Shown here: positions 9,307 through 18,277 of the stretch, piece after piece
How positions within the stretch are numbered: the stretch's first letter is position 1
Layout of the letters: every line of letters begins with the position of its first letter
Origin: Desulfotomaculaceae bacterium
Lineage (GTDB): Bacteria; Bacillota; Desulfotomaculia; Desulfotomaculales; Pelotomaculaceae
DNA length: 64,000 bases
Direction: 5' to 3'
Assembly (NCBI GenBank): GCA_028696455.1
Contig: JAQVGZ010000003.1
Coordinates: forward strand, 1 to 64,000
Program-made: the position numbers and the translations under genes
The notes under the pieces: generated by a model
Database searches by the model: none
What the model saw: only the letters and a program-made list of their open reading frames with translations
Told to the model about the DNA's origin: nothing

Positions 9307-9975
9307 ATGGAACTGATGGGAATCTTTACTACTGCTTTTATTATCGGCTTTTCCGGGGCGATGATGCCCGGTCCGCTGCTGACAGTCGCTATTGGAGAAA
9401 GTATCCGCCGGGGTTTTTCCGCCGGGCCGCTCTTGATCTTGGGCCACGGGATGCTGGAAATAGTTCTGATTTTTGCGCTCACGCTCGGGTTAGCAGGCTT
9501 TTTGACCAGGGCAGAGGTATCGGTCACCATCGCCATCGTGGGCGGTATCTTTCTTGCTTATTTAGGCTATACAATGGCAAGAGATGCCCGCAGCGGGAAA
9601 TTGTCTTTGAGTATGCTGTCTTTGTCAAAAGATGATGATAAGGATATTAATCCTCCCCCAAAATATAAGGGGTTGAAACACCCGGTCGTGTCCGGGATCT
9701 TGATCAGTATTTCCAATCCTTACTGGACGATCTGGTGGGCAACAATTGGACTAGGCTATATTACTATGTCTCTGCAACATGGTCTTATGGGTCTTTCCCT
9801 TTTTTTTACCGGGCATATTTTGGCGGACCTGGTTTGGTACAGCTTGGTATCCGCAACAGTGGCAGGCGGTAAAAAATTTATAAGCGAGGGGTTATATAAG
9901 GGGATCTTGACTTGTTGCGGGATTTTTTTAACTGGTCTGGGAGGTTACTTTCTTTATTATGGTATTTTTACATAA
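9307..9975 (+). CDS. LysE/RhtB family amino-acid exporter
   Basis: Membrane protein of 222 residues with about six hydrophobic segments. The N-terminal FSGAMMPGPLLTVAIGESIRRG is the conserved GxxPGP motif of the LysE translocators, and SNPYWTIWWATIG matches the second conserved stretch (NPK/NPY) around residue 138. The family exports amino acids or related metabolites by proton exchange. The substrate cannot be told from sequence. It stands alone, 66 bases before the AmmeMemoRadiSam pair. Confidence 0.9.
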   Translation: MELMGIFTTAFIIGFSGAMMPGPLLTVAIGESIRRGFSAGPLLILGHGMLEIVLIFALTLGLAGFLTRAEVSVTIAIVGGIFLAYLGYTMARDARSGKLSLSMLSLSKDDDKDINPPPKYKGLKHPVVSGILISISNPYWTIWWATIGLGYITMSLQHGLMGLSLFFTGHILADLVWYSLVSATVAGGKKFISEGLYKGILTCCGIFLTGLGGYFLYYGIFT

Positions 9976-10041
9976 ATCAAACCTGCCCAGGTAAAAATAA
10001 TAATCTCTGGTAATAGTATTAACAGAGGGGAGTAGAGAATT

Positions 10042-11442
10042 ATGTTCGTGGTATACTGTGGAGTTTGTCCACACCCACCTATTGCTGTGCCCGAAGTGGG
10101 TCAGGCTGAGGCAAACAAAGTAATTGACACCCAAAAGGCCTATCTGGAAATGGGTAGAAGGATAAAAGAGAGCAGCGCCGAAACTGTGGTGATTATTTCA
10201 CCTCATGCCCCTGTCTTTCGTGATGTGGTCGGCATCAATGGCCTGTCTGTACTTAAAGGTGACCTCGGTAACTTCCAGGCCGGACAAGTAGCCTTTGAGC
10301 TGAATAATGATCAGTTGCTGGTAGCTGAAATTCAGCATCAGGCGCAAACCTTGGGCCTGGACGTAATTAAGCTGGGGAAAGCAATGGAGAGACAATATGA
10401 TCTCAATCTCCGGCTGGACCACGGTGTCACTGTGCCGCTGTATTTTTTTCAACTGGCCGGGGTAGAATTGCCCTTGGTGCACGTGTCTATGTCCGTAGCG
10501 CCGCCTGAAAAACTCTACCTTTTTGGCCTGGCTGTCCGCAAGGCGGCGGAGTCTCTGCAACGCAAGGTGGCTGTTTTGGCCAGCGGTGACCTTTCCCACG
10601 GATTAATCAGGAGCGCCCCGAGCGGCTACCGGCCTCGCGGCAAGGAATTTGATGCATCCATAATTAAGCTACTGGCTGGCCCGGACATCGCCGGGGTGTT
10701 GAATATGGATCAGAACATGGTGCAGCAGGCTGGCGAGTGCGGCTACCGCTCCATCGTGATGATGCTGGGAGCGCTTGATGGGTATGAGGTTAAAACAGAT
10801 ATTTTGTCTTATGAGGGACCTTTTGGGGTGGGCTACCTCGTGGCCTCCCTGGAGCCGGGTAGTGAAAACAAAGAGTGTTCCCTTTATGAGAAGATGCAAT
10901 ACTCTACTCGGGAAAGAATAGCCCGGCGCCGGATGGGAGAAAGTTTTTTGGTAAGGGTTGCCCGTGATACTTTGGAAAAGCATGTTAAGGGTGAGACCCG
11001 GCCTGATATTTCTGACATTCCGGAAGAATTCAGGGCTCGGGCCGGTGTTTTTGTATCGATCAAGAAACAAGGTAATCTGCGTGGGTGCATTGGCACAATT
11101 GAGCCAGTCAGGTCAAACATCGTGGAAGAAGTTGTTGCCAATGCGATCAGCGCGGGTATACAAGATCCACGCTTTCAGCCGGTCCGTGCAGAAGAGTTGG
11201 CTGACCTGGAATATTCCGTAGATGTGCTCCAACCGCCCGAGCCGGTTAGACACATGGATGAGCTGGATCCGAAAGAATACGGGGTAATTGTCCGGTCCGG
11301 CTACCGGAGCGGTCTGTTGCTTCCCAATCTGGAGGGTATTGATACTGTGGAGGAACAGGTGTCAATAGCACGGCAAAAAGCCGGAATCGGTCCGGATGAG
11401 CGCGTACAGTTAGAACGATTTAAGGTTGATCGGTATGAATAA
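10042..11442 (+). CDS. AmmeMemoRadiSam protein: class III dioxygenase-like (Memo) domain fused to AMMECR1
   Basis: Two-domain protein of 466 residues. The first ~270 residues resemble LigB/Memo class III extradiol dioxygenases (CGVCPHPPIAVPEVG, IISPHAPVF, ASGDLSHG), which bind metal through histidines. The last ~175 residues are an AMMECR1 domain (FVSIKKQGNLRGCIGTIEP, QDPRFQPVRAEEL, LLLPNLEGIDTVEEQ). The next gene, 16 bases on, is the radical SAM partner, so the two genes hold all three components. The system occurs across archaea and bacteria; its chemistry was unassigned to my knowledge. Confidence 0.9.
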   Translation: MFVVYCGVCPHPPIAVPEVGQAEANKVIDTQKAYLEMGRRIKESSAETVVIISPHAPVFRDVVGINGLSVLKGDLGNFQAGQVAFELNNDQLLVAEIQHQAQTLGLDVIKLGKAMERQYDLNLRLDHGVTVPLYFFQLAGVELPLVHVSMSVAPPEKLYLFGLAVRKAAESLQRKVAVLASGDLSHGLIRSAPSGYRPRGKEFDASIIKLLAGPDIAGVLNMDQNMVQQAGECGYRSIVMMLGALDGYEVKTDILSYEGPFGVGYLVASLEPGSENKECSLYEKMQYSTRERIARRRMGESFLVRVARDTLEKHVKGETRPDISDIPEEFRARAGVFVSIKKQGNLRGCIGTIEPVRSNIVEEVVANAISAGIQDPRFQPVRAEELADLEYSVDVLQPPEPVRHMDELDPKEYGVIVRSGYRSGLLLPNLEGIDTVEEQVSIARQKAGIGPDERVQLERFKVDRYE

Positions 11443-11458
11443 GTGAGGGGCGCTGACA

Positions 11459-12511
11459 ATGCACGAGGCATTATATTATGAAAAAAAAGAACGAAAATTG
11501 ACTGCCTGTCGCCTATGCCCGAAGCTTTGTACGATCCGGGAGGGCAAATCCGGCTTTTGCCGAGTGAGGCATAACCTGGAGGGAACGCTATTTGCCACCA
11601 ATTATGGCCAGGTCACTGCCTTTGGCCTGGACCCGATTGAGAAAAAGCCGCTGTATCATTTCTGTCCCGGCTCGGCCATTCTTTCAGTAGGTACAGTTGG
11701 CTGCAATTTACGCTGTGGCTTCTGTCAGAACTGGAGCATTGCCCACGGTAATCCCAAGACTACTGATCTGACCCCTGTTAAGCTGGTTGAATTGGCGCGA
11801 CTACAAATTGAGCGCGGTTACGATAATATTGGCATTGCTTACACCTACTCGGAACCTCTGATATGGTATGAGTTTGTATTGGATACAGCCCGGATGGCCC
11901 AGGCCGCGGGACTGAAAAATGTCCTGGTCACCAACGGCTATGTCAATGAAACTCCGCTGCGCGAACTTCTGCCCTATATTGATGCCATGAATATAGATGT
12001 CAAAGGCTTTACCGATGAATACTACCATGATAGCTGCAAAGGGCGGTTGGAACCGGTAGTCAGGACTGTAGAAATAGCTAGTCAGGAATGTCACGTTGAG
12101 TTGACCAACCTCTTAGTGACCGGCCTAAATGATTCACCGGAGGAAATCGGGCAACTAGTGGACTGGATTGCCTCTCTGGACGCGACTATACCACTGCATT
12201 TTTCCCGTTATTTTCCGAACTTTGAAGTCGAGCATCTGCCTACACCTCTAAAGACCCTGCGGCAGGCGCTAGAAATTGCTCGAAAAAAACTTGACTTCGT
12301 ATACATTGGTAATGCGCCGGAAGTAGGCAGTCAGGACACCTATTGCCCGCAGTGTGGTGAAATGTTGATCAACCGAACCGGCTACAATTCCCGTGTGATT
12401 GGCTTAAGTGGCAGTAATTGCCGTGGTTGCGGCAGGGCAATCAAGATTACAGGAAACACATGTTTAATAAACCTTCCGCAAGATGAATCTCTTCTATATG
12501 ATCCGCGTTAG
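11459..12511 (+). CDS. AmmeMemoRadiSam system radical SAM enzyme (PflA-like)
   Basis: Radical SAM protein of 350 residues. The cluster-binding [11 protein letters not shown] is at about residues 79-89, preceded by N-terminal cysteines ([16 protein letters not shown]). The C-terminus has a rubredoxin-like zinc or iron knuckle (CPQCGEM ... CRGCGRA). It resembles pyruvate-formate-lyase activases but belongs to the family that co-occurs with AMMECR1/Memo. Co-transcribed with the preceding fusion gene. Its end overlaps the convergent DUF188 gene by four bases. Confidence 0.92.
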   Translation: MHEALYYEKKERKLTACRLCPKLCTIREGKSGFCRVRHNLEGTLFATNYGQVTAFGLDPIEKKPLYHFCPGSAILSVGTVGCNLRCGFCQNWSIAHGNPKTTDLTPVKLVELARLQIERGYDNIGIAYTYSEPLIWYEFVLDTARMAQAAGLKNVLVTNGYVNETPLRELLPYIDAMNIDVKGFTDEYYHDSCKGRLEPVVRTVEIASQECHVELTNLLVTGLNDSPEEIGQLVDWIASLDATIPLHFSRYFPNFEVEHLPTPLKTLRQALEIARKKLDFVYIGNAPEVGSQDTYCPQCGEMLINRTGYNSRVIGLSGSNCRGCGRAIKITGNTCLINLPQDESLLYDPR

Positions 12512-12951
12512 AGATTCTCTAAAAGCTTATACAGGCTATGTTTAAAGTTACTATCGTCCCTGGCAGTTCTTTTTGCTGGACCTTTAGTTCTGCCCCCACT
12601 CCTCCGGTGCTTAGCCTTTATCTCCCTTTCTTCCAGAAGAAAGTCAATAGAAGCAGGGTTGAAGATGCGCCCTGCAGGGGACAGCGCCATGGCGCCCTTG
12701 CCCAGGACTATTGCAGCCAGGCCCCAATCCTGCGTTACCACAATATCGCCTTTACTGGCCTGGTTTGCCACCTCTATGTCCGCTTCCTGCGAGGTGTCCC
12801 CTACCACTATATGGCGCTCTGATTCGATACGATGGTTGAAGTTGGCTACAGTCACTAATGGCACTGTAAATTGTCCGGATACCTGCCGGCAGATTTCCAG
12901 CACACTTTTGGGCACCGCGTCGGCATCAATAATAATTTTCACTAACACCAT
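12508..12951 (-). CDS. UPF0178/DUF188 family protein (YaiI/YqxD-like)
   Basis: 147-residue member of the YaiI/YqxD family. It opens with [11 protein letters not shown], has [12 protein letters not shown] and [20 protein letters not shown], and ends in a basic segment ([19 protein letters not shown]) followed by [12 protein letters not shown]. The acidic pattern (DADA, TQDWGLA) resembles PIN-type nuclease folds, but activity is not established. It is encoded opposite to the radical SAM gene, with overlapping 3' ends. Confidence 0.9.
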   Translation of the reverse strand: MVLVKIIIDADAVPKSVLEICRQVSGQFTVPLVTVANFNHRIESERHIVVGDTSQEADIEVANQASKGDIVVTQDWGLAAIVLGKGAMALSPAGRIFNPASIDFLLEEREIKAKHRRSGGRTKGPAKRTARDDSNFKHSLYKLLENL

Positions 12952-13131
12952 TCCCAGTCCTATATGGAAAGATCCAAAAGTTCACTGCCGGAGTTGTTTT
13001 TTATCAAGCTTGAACCTGGTTTTCCTAACCTTAATAATAATATAAATCCTACTTGATATCATTTAAAATATTAAAATATAATTAATATAAAATTAACATA
13101 GCTGTTTGAAAAGAAAGGCAGGTCGAGAGTA

Positions 13132-14109
13132 TTGCCGGCTAACCTTACCCCTCAGTACTATAAGGCCGAAGAAATATTCAAAAAATCGGCCAGTGCTGAG
13201 GAGAAAATCGCGGCTTTGGAAGAAATGCTGGCGGTTATTCCTAAACACAAGGGTACGGAAAAAATACAGGCGGATCTGAAAAAGCGGTTATCAAAACTCA
13301 GGGAAGATAGCCAAAAGAAAACGAAAGCCAGCCGCAAAGATCCTTTTGCGGTAAAGAAGCAAGGGGCAGGCCAGGTAGTATTACTGGGCTTTCCCAATAC
13401 GGGCAAGTCGTCTTTACTTAGCGTTATGACCAAGGCCAGGCCCAAAATATCGGGGTACCCTTTTACAACAACCCTGCCTTTAGCTGGGATGATGGTTTAT
13501 CAAGATGTTATGATCCAGCTTGTGGACACGCCACCAATAACAGAGGAATTTGTCCCGGAGGGGTTAACCGGGGCGTTAAGAAATGCAGATGCCATATTAA
13601 TCCTGGTGGACGCTAGCTCAGATAGCTGCCTGGAGCAATTACAAACCTGCTATAATTATCTTGAGAGCAAGAATATTATTAATAAAGCTGCAACAGACTG
13701 CGAGCACGGGAAACAAGCGGATCAGTGCCTGATGCTGGCAACGAAAGCGGATGATGCCAACAGCAGTGAAAATATTAATATTTTGAGAGAGTTGGCTCCG
13801 CAAGGACTGGAAATTATCCCTGTGTCGGCTGAAAACGGGTTTGGCCTGGAACCGATGCGCGAGAAAATTTATGAAATAATTAAGGTAATCCGGGTTTACA
13901 CTAAAGTGCCTGGTAAAGCGCCAGATATGAAGAAGCCCTTTATTTTAAGGCGTGGAAGTACGGTGCTGGACTTAGCTTCAACTATTCACAGGGATCTACC
14001 GCGTTTAATGAAAAATGTTAGAATATGGGGCTCAGCCCGCTATGAAGGTCAGTCAGTCAACCGTGATTATATTTTAAATGACCGCGACATTGTTGAAATA
14101 AACCAGTAA
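13132..14109 (+). CDS. TGS-domain GTPase (Obg/DRG-like)
   Basis: TRAFAC-class GTPase of 325 residues. A charged N-terminal helix region (~80 residues) precedes the G domain: G1 GFPNTGKSS, G2 region around GYPFTTTLPLAG, G3 VDTPP, and G4 as TKAD in place of NKxD. The last ~75 residues form a TGS domain (VLDLASTIHRDLPRLMKNVRIWGSARYEGQ...), as in DRG proteins and the ribosome-linked YchF group. The start is TTG at 13132. Likely a ribosome-associated GTPase (inference). Confidence 0.87.
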   Translation: MPANLTPQYYKAEEIFKKSASAEEKIAALEEMLAVIPKHKGTEKIQADLKKRLSKLREDSQKKTKASRKDPFAVKKQGAGQVVLLGFPNTGKSSLLSVMTKARPKISGYPFTTTLPLAGMMVYQDVMIQLVDTPPITEEFVPEGLTGALRNADAILILVDASSDSCLEQLQTCYNYLESKNIINKAATDCEHGKQADQCLMLATKADDANSSENINILRELAPQGLEIIPVSAENGFGLEPMREKIYEIIKVIRVYTKVPGKAPDMKKPFILRRGSTVLDLASTIHRDLPRLMKNVRIWGSARYEGQSVNRDYILNDRDIVEINQ

Positions 14110-14147
14110 TTTAAAAATAATTATAAAATTTATTGAAAGATTGATAG

Positions 14148-14177
14148 ACGCTGCGACACCTGGTCCAGCGTTTTTTT
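14148..14177 (+). terminator. Rho-independent terminator after the TGS GTPase
   Basis: Six-base arms ACGCTG/CAGCGT around a 12-base loop, followed by seven T. Confidence 0.75.
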
Positions 14178-14480
14178 AGTATGTTTTCAAATAGTTCAGC
14201 GGGTGACATTACATGATCATAGGATTTATTTATAAAGTTAATTTATATAATGACAGTTTACGTCACATATAATTCATCGGGAGGATTATTGAAAGTATAA
14301 GGTCGGCAAATGCTGGATAGCCTATGACAACAGGGAGGTTAACCAATACTATAACGATACTTTAATTCTTTGTATTATTATCGGTCGTAATAAAAAAAGG
14401 ATTTTAGCTTTATTAGCAGAACTTACATATGATGTACTTTTATAACAGCATCAATAATGTGTCACGCAAAGGGGATGACC
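14178..14480 (+). other. Gene-free stretch upstream of the glycosyltransferase
   Basis: About 300 AT-rich bases without a supportable ORF. It contains TATAAT-like hexamers and an AGGGAGG not followed by a usable frame. It probably holds the promoter and leader of the next gene; I could not assign a riboswitch class. Confidence 0.4.
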
Positions 14481-15716
14481 ATGGAGGTAATAACTTATAC
14501 AGTCCAAGTGGTTCTTACAGCAGCTACCTTTTACTTTTTTATAATTTCCCTTTTTGGTTTCTACCGAAAAGAGGAAGATTATAACCTACCACCAGGTTCC
14601 ATGTTTGCGATTGTAGTGGCGGCTCATAATGAAGAGAAGGTAATCGGTGAATTAGTAAAAAACCTTCACGAGCTTAATTACCCCAGGGAGCTTTATGATA
14701 TCTTTGTAGTAGCAGATAACTGTGTTGACAATACGGCTAAAATTGCTGGCAGCCAAGGCGCCCGGGTTATTGAGAGATTCAATGATGAGAAAAAGGGCAA
14801 GGGGTATGCGCTTGAGTACGCCTTTGATAAGATTTTCAATTCCAGCGTAGATTATGATGCGGTTGTTGTATTTGACGCAGACAACCTCGTTTCACCGGAC
14901 TTTCTGCAGATCATGAATGCGCGCCTGCTGAAGGGTGAGAAAATTATTCAGGGTTATCTCGATACTAAAAACCCCCATGATACCTGGATCACTAAGTCCA
15001 TTTATATTTGCTACATCATTACCAACCGCTTTTGGCAGTTGGCCAAGTATAATTTGGGCTTAACCTGTGCCCTGGGAGGCACAGGAATGTGCCTGTCGGT
15101 CGATGTTCTCAAAAGATACGGTTGGGGCATGACTTCCCTGACTGAGGATTTAGAATTTCAGACAAAGGCACTGATGAATAACCTGAGGGTAACCTGGGCT
15201 CACGATGCTAAGGTCTTCGATGAAAAGCCGCTTACCTTGATGCAGTCTTGTATCCAGCGTAAGCGGTGGATGCAGGGCCACTTTAATGTAGCTGGCCGTT
15301 ACTTGGTTAAGCTGGTGCATGAAGGTATTACTAATAAAAACTTTGTGATGCTTGACGGCGCCCTGTATTTAGTTCAGCCATTTTTTTGGATGTTCACCGG
15401 GGTGGGCATGCTCTTCAATGTTATAACCAGGCCTGAGTTGCTCTTGGAGAACCCTCAATGGGCTGTAGTAGGTTTCGTTATCCAATTCGTTTACTTCGGG
15501 CTGGGCCTGACGTTGGAAAGGGTAAAACCGCAAATATACTGGTGGCTAATTTTCTACCCGATTTTTGCCATGACCTGGATTCCTGTATCTTATGTGGGTT
15601 TCGCCATGCGTAATAATAAGGTATGGAACCATACCCTGCACATCCGGGATATCAATCGTGAAAACCTACAGAACCTTTATCTGCCGGCAAAGGCTGACGA
15701 TAAAAGGACCGGTTAA
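14481..15716 (+). CDS. Membrane-anchored family 2 glycosyltransferase
   Basis: About 411 residues. An N-terminal membrane helix is followed by a GT-A catalytic domain: VVAAHNEEKVIGELV, FVVADNCVDNTA, the metal-binding FDADN, GGTGMCLSVDVLKRYGWG, then TEDLEF and QRKRWMQGH (the QxxRW motif of processive-type enzymes). Two or three membrane helices close the protein. The ATG at 14481 is preferred because AAAGGGG lies six bases upstream; in-frame ATGs at 14475 and 14457 are possible. The family makes extracellular or envelope polysaccharides from nucleotide sugars; the product is unknown. A strong terminator follows. Confidence 0.88.
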   Translation: MEVITYTVQVVLTAATFYFFIISLFGFYRKEEDYNLPPGSMFAIVVAAHNEEKVIGELVKNLHELNYPRELYDIFVVADNCVDNTAKIAGSQGARVIERFNDEKKGKGYALEYAFDKIFNSSVDYDAVVVFDADNLVSPDFLQIMNARLLKGEKIIQGYLDTKNPHDTWITKSIYICYIITNRFWQLAKYNLGLTCALGGTGMCLSVDVLKRYGWGMTSLTEDLEFQTKALMNNLRVTWAHDAKVFDEKPLTLMQSCIQRKRWMQGHFNVAGRYLVKLVHEGITNKNFVMLDGALYLVQPFFWMFTGVGMLFNVITRPELLLENPQWAVVGFVIQFVYFGLGLTLERVKPQIYWWLIFYPIFAMTWIPVSYVGFAMRNNKVWNHTLHIRDINRENLQNLYLPAKADDKRTG

Positions 15717-15819
15717 CCAAGTTAAATAAGAACATGAATTATAATAAACAGGCTATTTGATTAATGTAGTTGTCGCAGGCTTTTAAAAAACAAATATGTC
15801 AGTTAAAACTTAGTATAGT

Positions 15820-15850
15820 GGTTGAGTGTCATGCTCAACCCTTTTTTTTT
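15820..15850 (+). terminator. Rho-independent terminator after the glycosyltransferase
   Basis: Arms GGTTGAG/CTCAACC with a 7-base loop and a run of about ten T. Confidence 0.88.
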
Positions 15851-15989
15851 CCGCCACTTTGGATAATTACTGCAGGTACTTTAAGTAATGTTTATGTAAT
15901 TAAATGGTTTCAAGATGGAAATGAGCAAGGAGGATGTGTTTAAGAACACCCAATGTAGTCCGCTTGCTTAAGGAAGCGGTTAGGAGTGA

Positions 15990-16068
15990 GTCACATTTGA
16001 CCTGGCAGGGAATCTTGATAGGGTTTCATTAACAAGTGTACGCTCTGATAACTATAGTCATAGTTGAC
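15990..16068 (+). promoter_or_regulatory. Paired upstream activator sites (GTCA-N4-TGAC) of the acs1 promoter
   Basis: Two perfect dyads of the form GTCA-N4-TGAC at 15990-16001 and 16057-16068, centred about 140 and 73 bases before the sigma-54 -12 element. The same element recurs at two other promoters in this window at matching distances. These are the expected positions for an enhancer-binding protein; I infer the activator encoded at 26950 binds them. Confidence 0.65.
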
Positions 16069-16122
16069 ACTAGATTATTTTAATGATCCAGAAGATTTAA
16101 ACATTTAAGCTTATCGCAACTT

Positions 16123-16138
16123 TGGCACAGTTTTTGCT
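16123..16138 (+). promoter_or_regulatory. Sigma-54 promoter upstream of acyl-CoA synthetase 1
   Basis: TGGCAC-AGTTT-TTGCT matches the -24/-12 consensus, with GG (16124) and GC (16136) exactly 12 bases apart. A conserved box (GATCCAGAAGATTTAAAC) starts 51 bases before the GC. It should drive the synthetase at 16405 and perhaps iorAB. Confidence 0.85.
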
Positions 16139-16214
16139 TAATTTAGTGAGTATAGGTGAGAACAAGGCAAGAATCTTTAGGTTTATAGCCGGTAGTTGGA
16201 ATAATATTTGAACT

Positions 16215-16228
16215 CAAGGAGGAATGTG
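16215..16228 (+). other. Conserved leader element CAAGGAGGAATGTG
   Basis: A ribosome-site-like 14-mer 79 bases after the sigma-54 -12 GC. Close copies (CAAGGGGGAATGTG) occur in the leaders at 23440 and 28617. From the GTG a 35-codon frame runs to a stop, but spacing to the Shine-Dalgarno is only three bases, so translation is doubtful. Confidence 0.45.
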
Positions 16229-16404
16229 CATTTTAAAAAGAATGAGCCACAGTCATTAAGATCGGCAAAGCTACCAGTAAACAGAAGTATAGTTGAAGAA
16301 GTATCTTACTTAAATCAGAGATTATTAATAAGATGACTTTTTTGAAAATTAGATAAACAAAAATTATACAAGTTTTTGTTTATCGATCCGGGAGGGGAAA
16401 TAAA

Positions 16405-17991
16405 TTGACGGTTAGTAAATGGATGCATGCCGGGGTAATGCTGAAAATGAATGCACGTAATTACCCTGACAAACTGGGATGTCAGGACAAGGCAAAACAA
16501 CTAACCTTCCGAGAGTGGAATGAGCGTTCTTGCCGTCTGGCCGATGCATTGAAGAATATGGGCGTTGGCTATGGTGAGCGGGTTGGCGTTATTTGTTACA
16601 ACCGGGTGGAATGGATGGAGATTTATGCTGCCTGCGGTAAGGGCGGCCAGGTTGTAGTACCGATCATGTTCCGCCTGTCACCTGGGGAATATGAGTACAT
16701 CATTAACCATGCGGAGTGTAAGGCGTTTATTGTCGAGGAAACTTTCGTGGAAGGGGTGAACAGTGTCCGCCACAATCTGACGACCATCCCAGAAGAGAAT
16801 TATATATACCTTGGGGATGGACAGGCGCCTGAAGGGTACGTCCATTATGAGGATGTAATGACGCGGGGTAACCCGGCCGAGCCGGATATAATGGTAGATG
16901 CCGCTGATCCCTGGGTGATCATGTACACCTCTGGAACCACCGGTAAACCAAAGGGGGTCGTAAGGACCCACGAAAGCTGCGTTGGCATGTATATGGTCAA
17001 CAATATTACCACAGGAGTTCTGCCAACCGACAAACCTATGCTGGTTATGCCCATGTGCCACGTCAACTCTATTTTTTATTCTTTCTGTTATACTCTGGTT
17101 ACCGCTCCTGTGATGGTTTACAATATGGTCAGCTTCGATCCGGAAGACCTTTTAAAGACCATTGCAGATTATAAGATTACCTTTACTTCCCTGGTGCCCA
17201 CTCACTACATCATGATCTTGTCTCTTCCCGATGAAGTTAAGCAAAAGTATGATACCAGCAGTGTTCGGCAGCTCCTCATTTCCTCAGCGCCTGCCAGGGC
17301 GGATTTGAAGCAGGCTATCATGGGTTATTTTAAGTCTGCTGAATTGTGGGAAGGCTATGGTTCTACAGAAGCTTCCCTGGTCACCTGCCTCCGGCCCGAG
17401 GATCAATTTAGAAAGCTGGGTTCCGTTGGAAAGGAAATTTTCGGTACGGACCAGATCAAGCTGCTGGATGAAGATGGCAACGAAGTAAAGGACGGAGAGG
17501 TTGGTGAGCTCTACAGCCGGTCGCCCGGCATGTTCACGGAGTACTGGAAAGACCCCGAAAAGACTAAAGAGGTGTTTCGTGGGGAGTGGTGCACAGCAGG
17601 CGATATGGCTAGGCGGGACGAAGAAGGCTATTACTACCTGGTCGACCGGAAAGCGAACATGATCATTTCCGGCGGTGAAAACATCTATCCGACAGAAGTG
17701 GAAAATGTCCTGGGTGCCCATCAGGCAGTCAAAGATGTGGCGGTTATAGGTGTCCCCGATCAGAAGTGGGGCGAGCTCGTAATGGGTATTGTCATACTGC
17801 ATGAAGGTTATCAGGCAGGAGATGAACTTGCTCAAGAGCTTATCGCTTTCACTAAAGACAAGATTGCCGGTTACAAACGACCAAAGAAGATCAGTTTCAT
17901 TACCGACGAAGAAATGCCCCGGACCGGTACCGGCAAAATCCTGCACAGGGTCTTGCGGGAAAGGTACGGCAAATGGAGCGACTCCATGTAA
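16405..17991 (+). CDS. Acyl-CoA synthetase (AMP-forming), copy 1
   Basis: ANL-superfamily ligase of 528 residues, which activates a carboxylic acid with ATP and CoA via an acyl-AMP. The P-loop MYTSGTTGKPKGVVRTH is at about residue 175; GYGSTEAS, GEWCTAGDMARRDEEGYYYLVDRK and ISGGENIYPTEVE follow; the C-terminal PRTGTGKILHRVL holds the catalytic lysine. The TTG start follows GGGAGGGG. It sits behind a sigma-54 promoter and upstream of iorAB, suggesting a role in aryl or branched acid metabolism. The exact acid is not predictable. About 44% of the 16 kb locus neighbours share this regulation pattern only indirectly, so operon extent is inferred. Confidence 0.9.
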   Translation: MTVSKWMHAGVMLKMNARNYPDKLGCQDKAKQLTFREWNERSCRLADALKNMGVGYGERVGVICYNRVEWMEIYAACGKGGQVVVPIMFRLSPGEYEYIINHAECKAFIVEETFVEGVNSVRHNLTTIPEENYIYLGDGQAPEGYVHYEDVMTRGNPAEPDIMVDAADPWVIMYTSGTTGKPKGVVRTHESCVGMYMVNNITTGVLPTDKPMLVMPMCHVNSIFYSFCYTLVTAPVMVYNMVSFDPEDLLKTIADYKITFTSLVPTHYIMILSLPDEVKQKYDTSSVRQLLISSAPARADLKQAIMGYFKSAELWEGYGSTEASLVTCLRPEDQFRKLGSVGKEIFGTDQIKLLDEDGNEVKDGEVGELYSRSPGMFTEYWKDPEKTKEVFRGEWCTAGDMARRDEEGYYYLVDRKANMIISGGENIYPTEVENVLGAHQAVKDVAVIGVPDQKWGELVMGIVILHEGYQAGDELAQELIAFTKDKIAGYKRPKKISFITDEEMPRTGTGKILHRVLRERYGKWSDSM

Positions 17992-18126
17992 GTTTTTGAG
18001 AGCCAGATCAAGCTCAAGAGTAAGCTAAATTAAGAATATCAAGTTGACGATTTTGTGCTGTTCAAAACTTACTAAAAAGCTTTTGGGTTGCATTCAAGCG
18101 CAGCATCATCAAATAGATAATCGCCT

Positions 18127-18153
18127 TACCGACATAGTTTTTAAAAGTCGGTA
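18127..18153 (+). repeat. Hairpin TACCGAC/GTCGGTA between acs1 and iorA
   Basis: Seven-base perfect arms around a 13-base AT-rich loop, with no U-tract after it. Function unknown; possibly a processing or pausing structure. Confidence 0.35.
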
Positions 18154-18206
18154 TGCCAAGTTTAAAGTAATTTTCCGATGAAAAGTTCCGGAACAAGTTT
18201 AGTATC

Positions 18207-18254
18207 TTTTGCCAATTAGCTAATTAGCCAATTAATTTAAATTGGCTGGCAAAA
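18207..18254 (+). repeat. Nested inverted repeat just upstream of iorA
   Basis: Outer arms TTTTGCCA/TGGCAAAA enclose inner arms CCAATT/AATTGG. It ends about 15 bases before the ribosome site of iorA, so it could be an operator or a structured leader. Confidence 0.4.
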
Positions 18255-18277
18255 ATAAAATAGTAAGGCGGTGTAGT

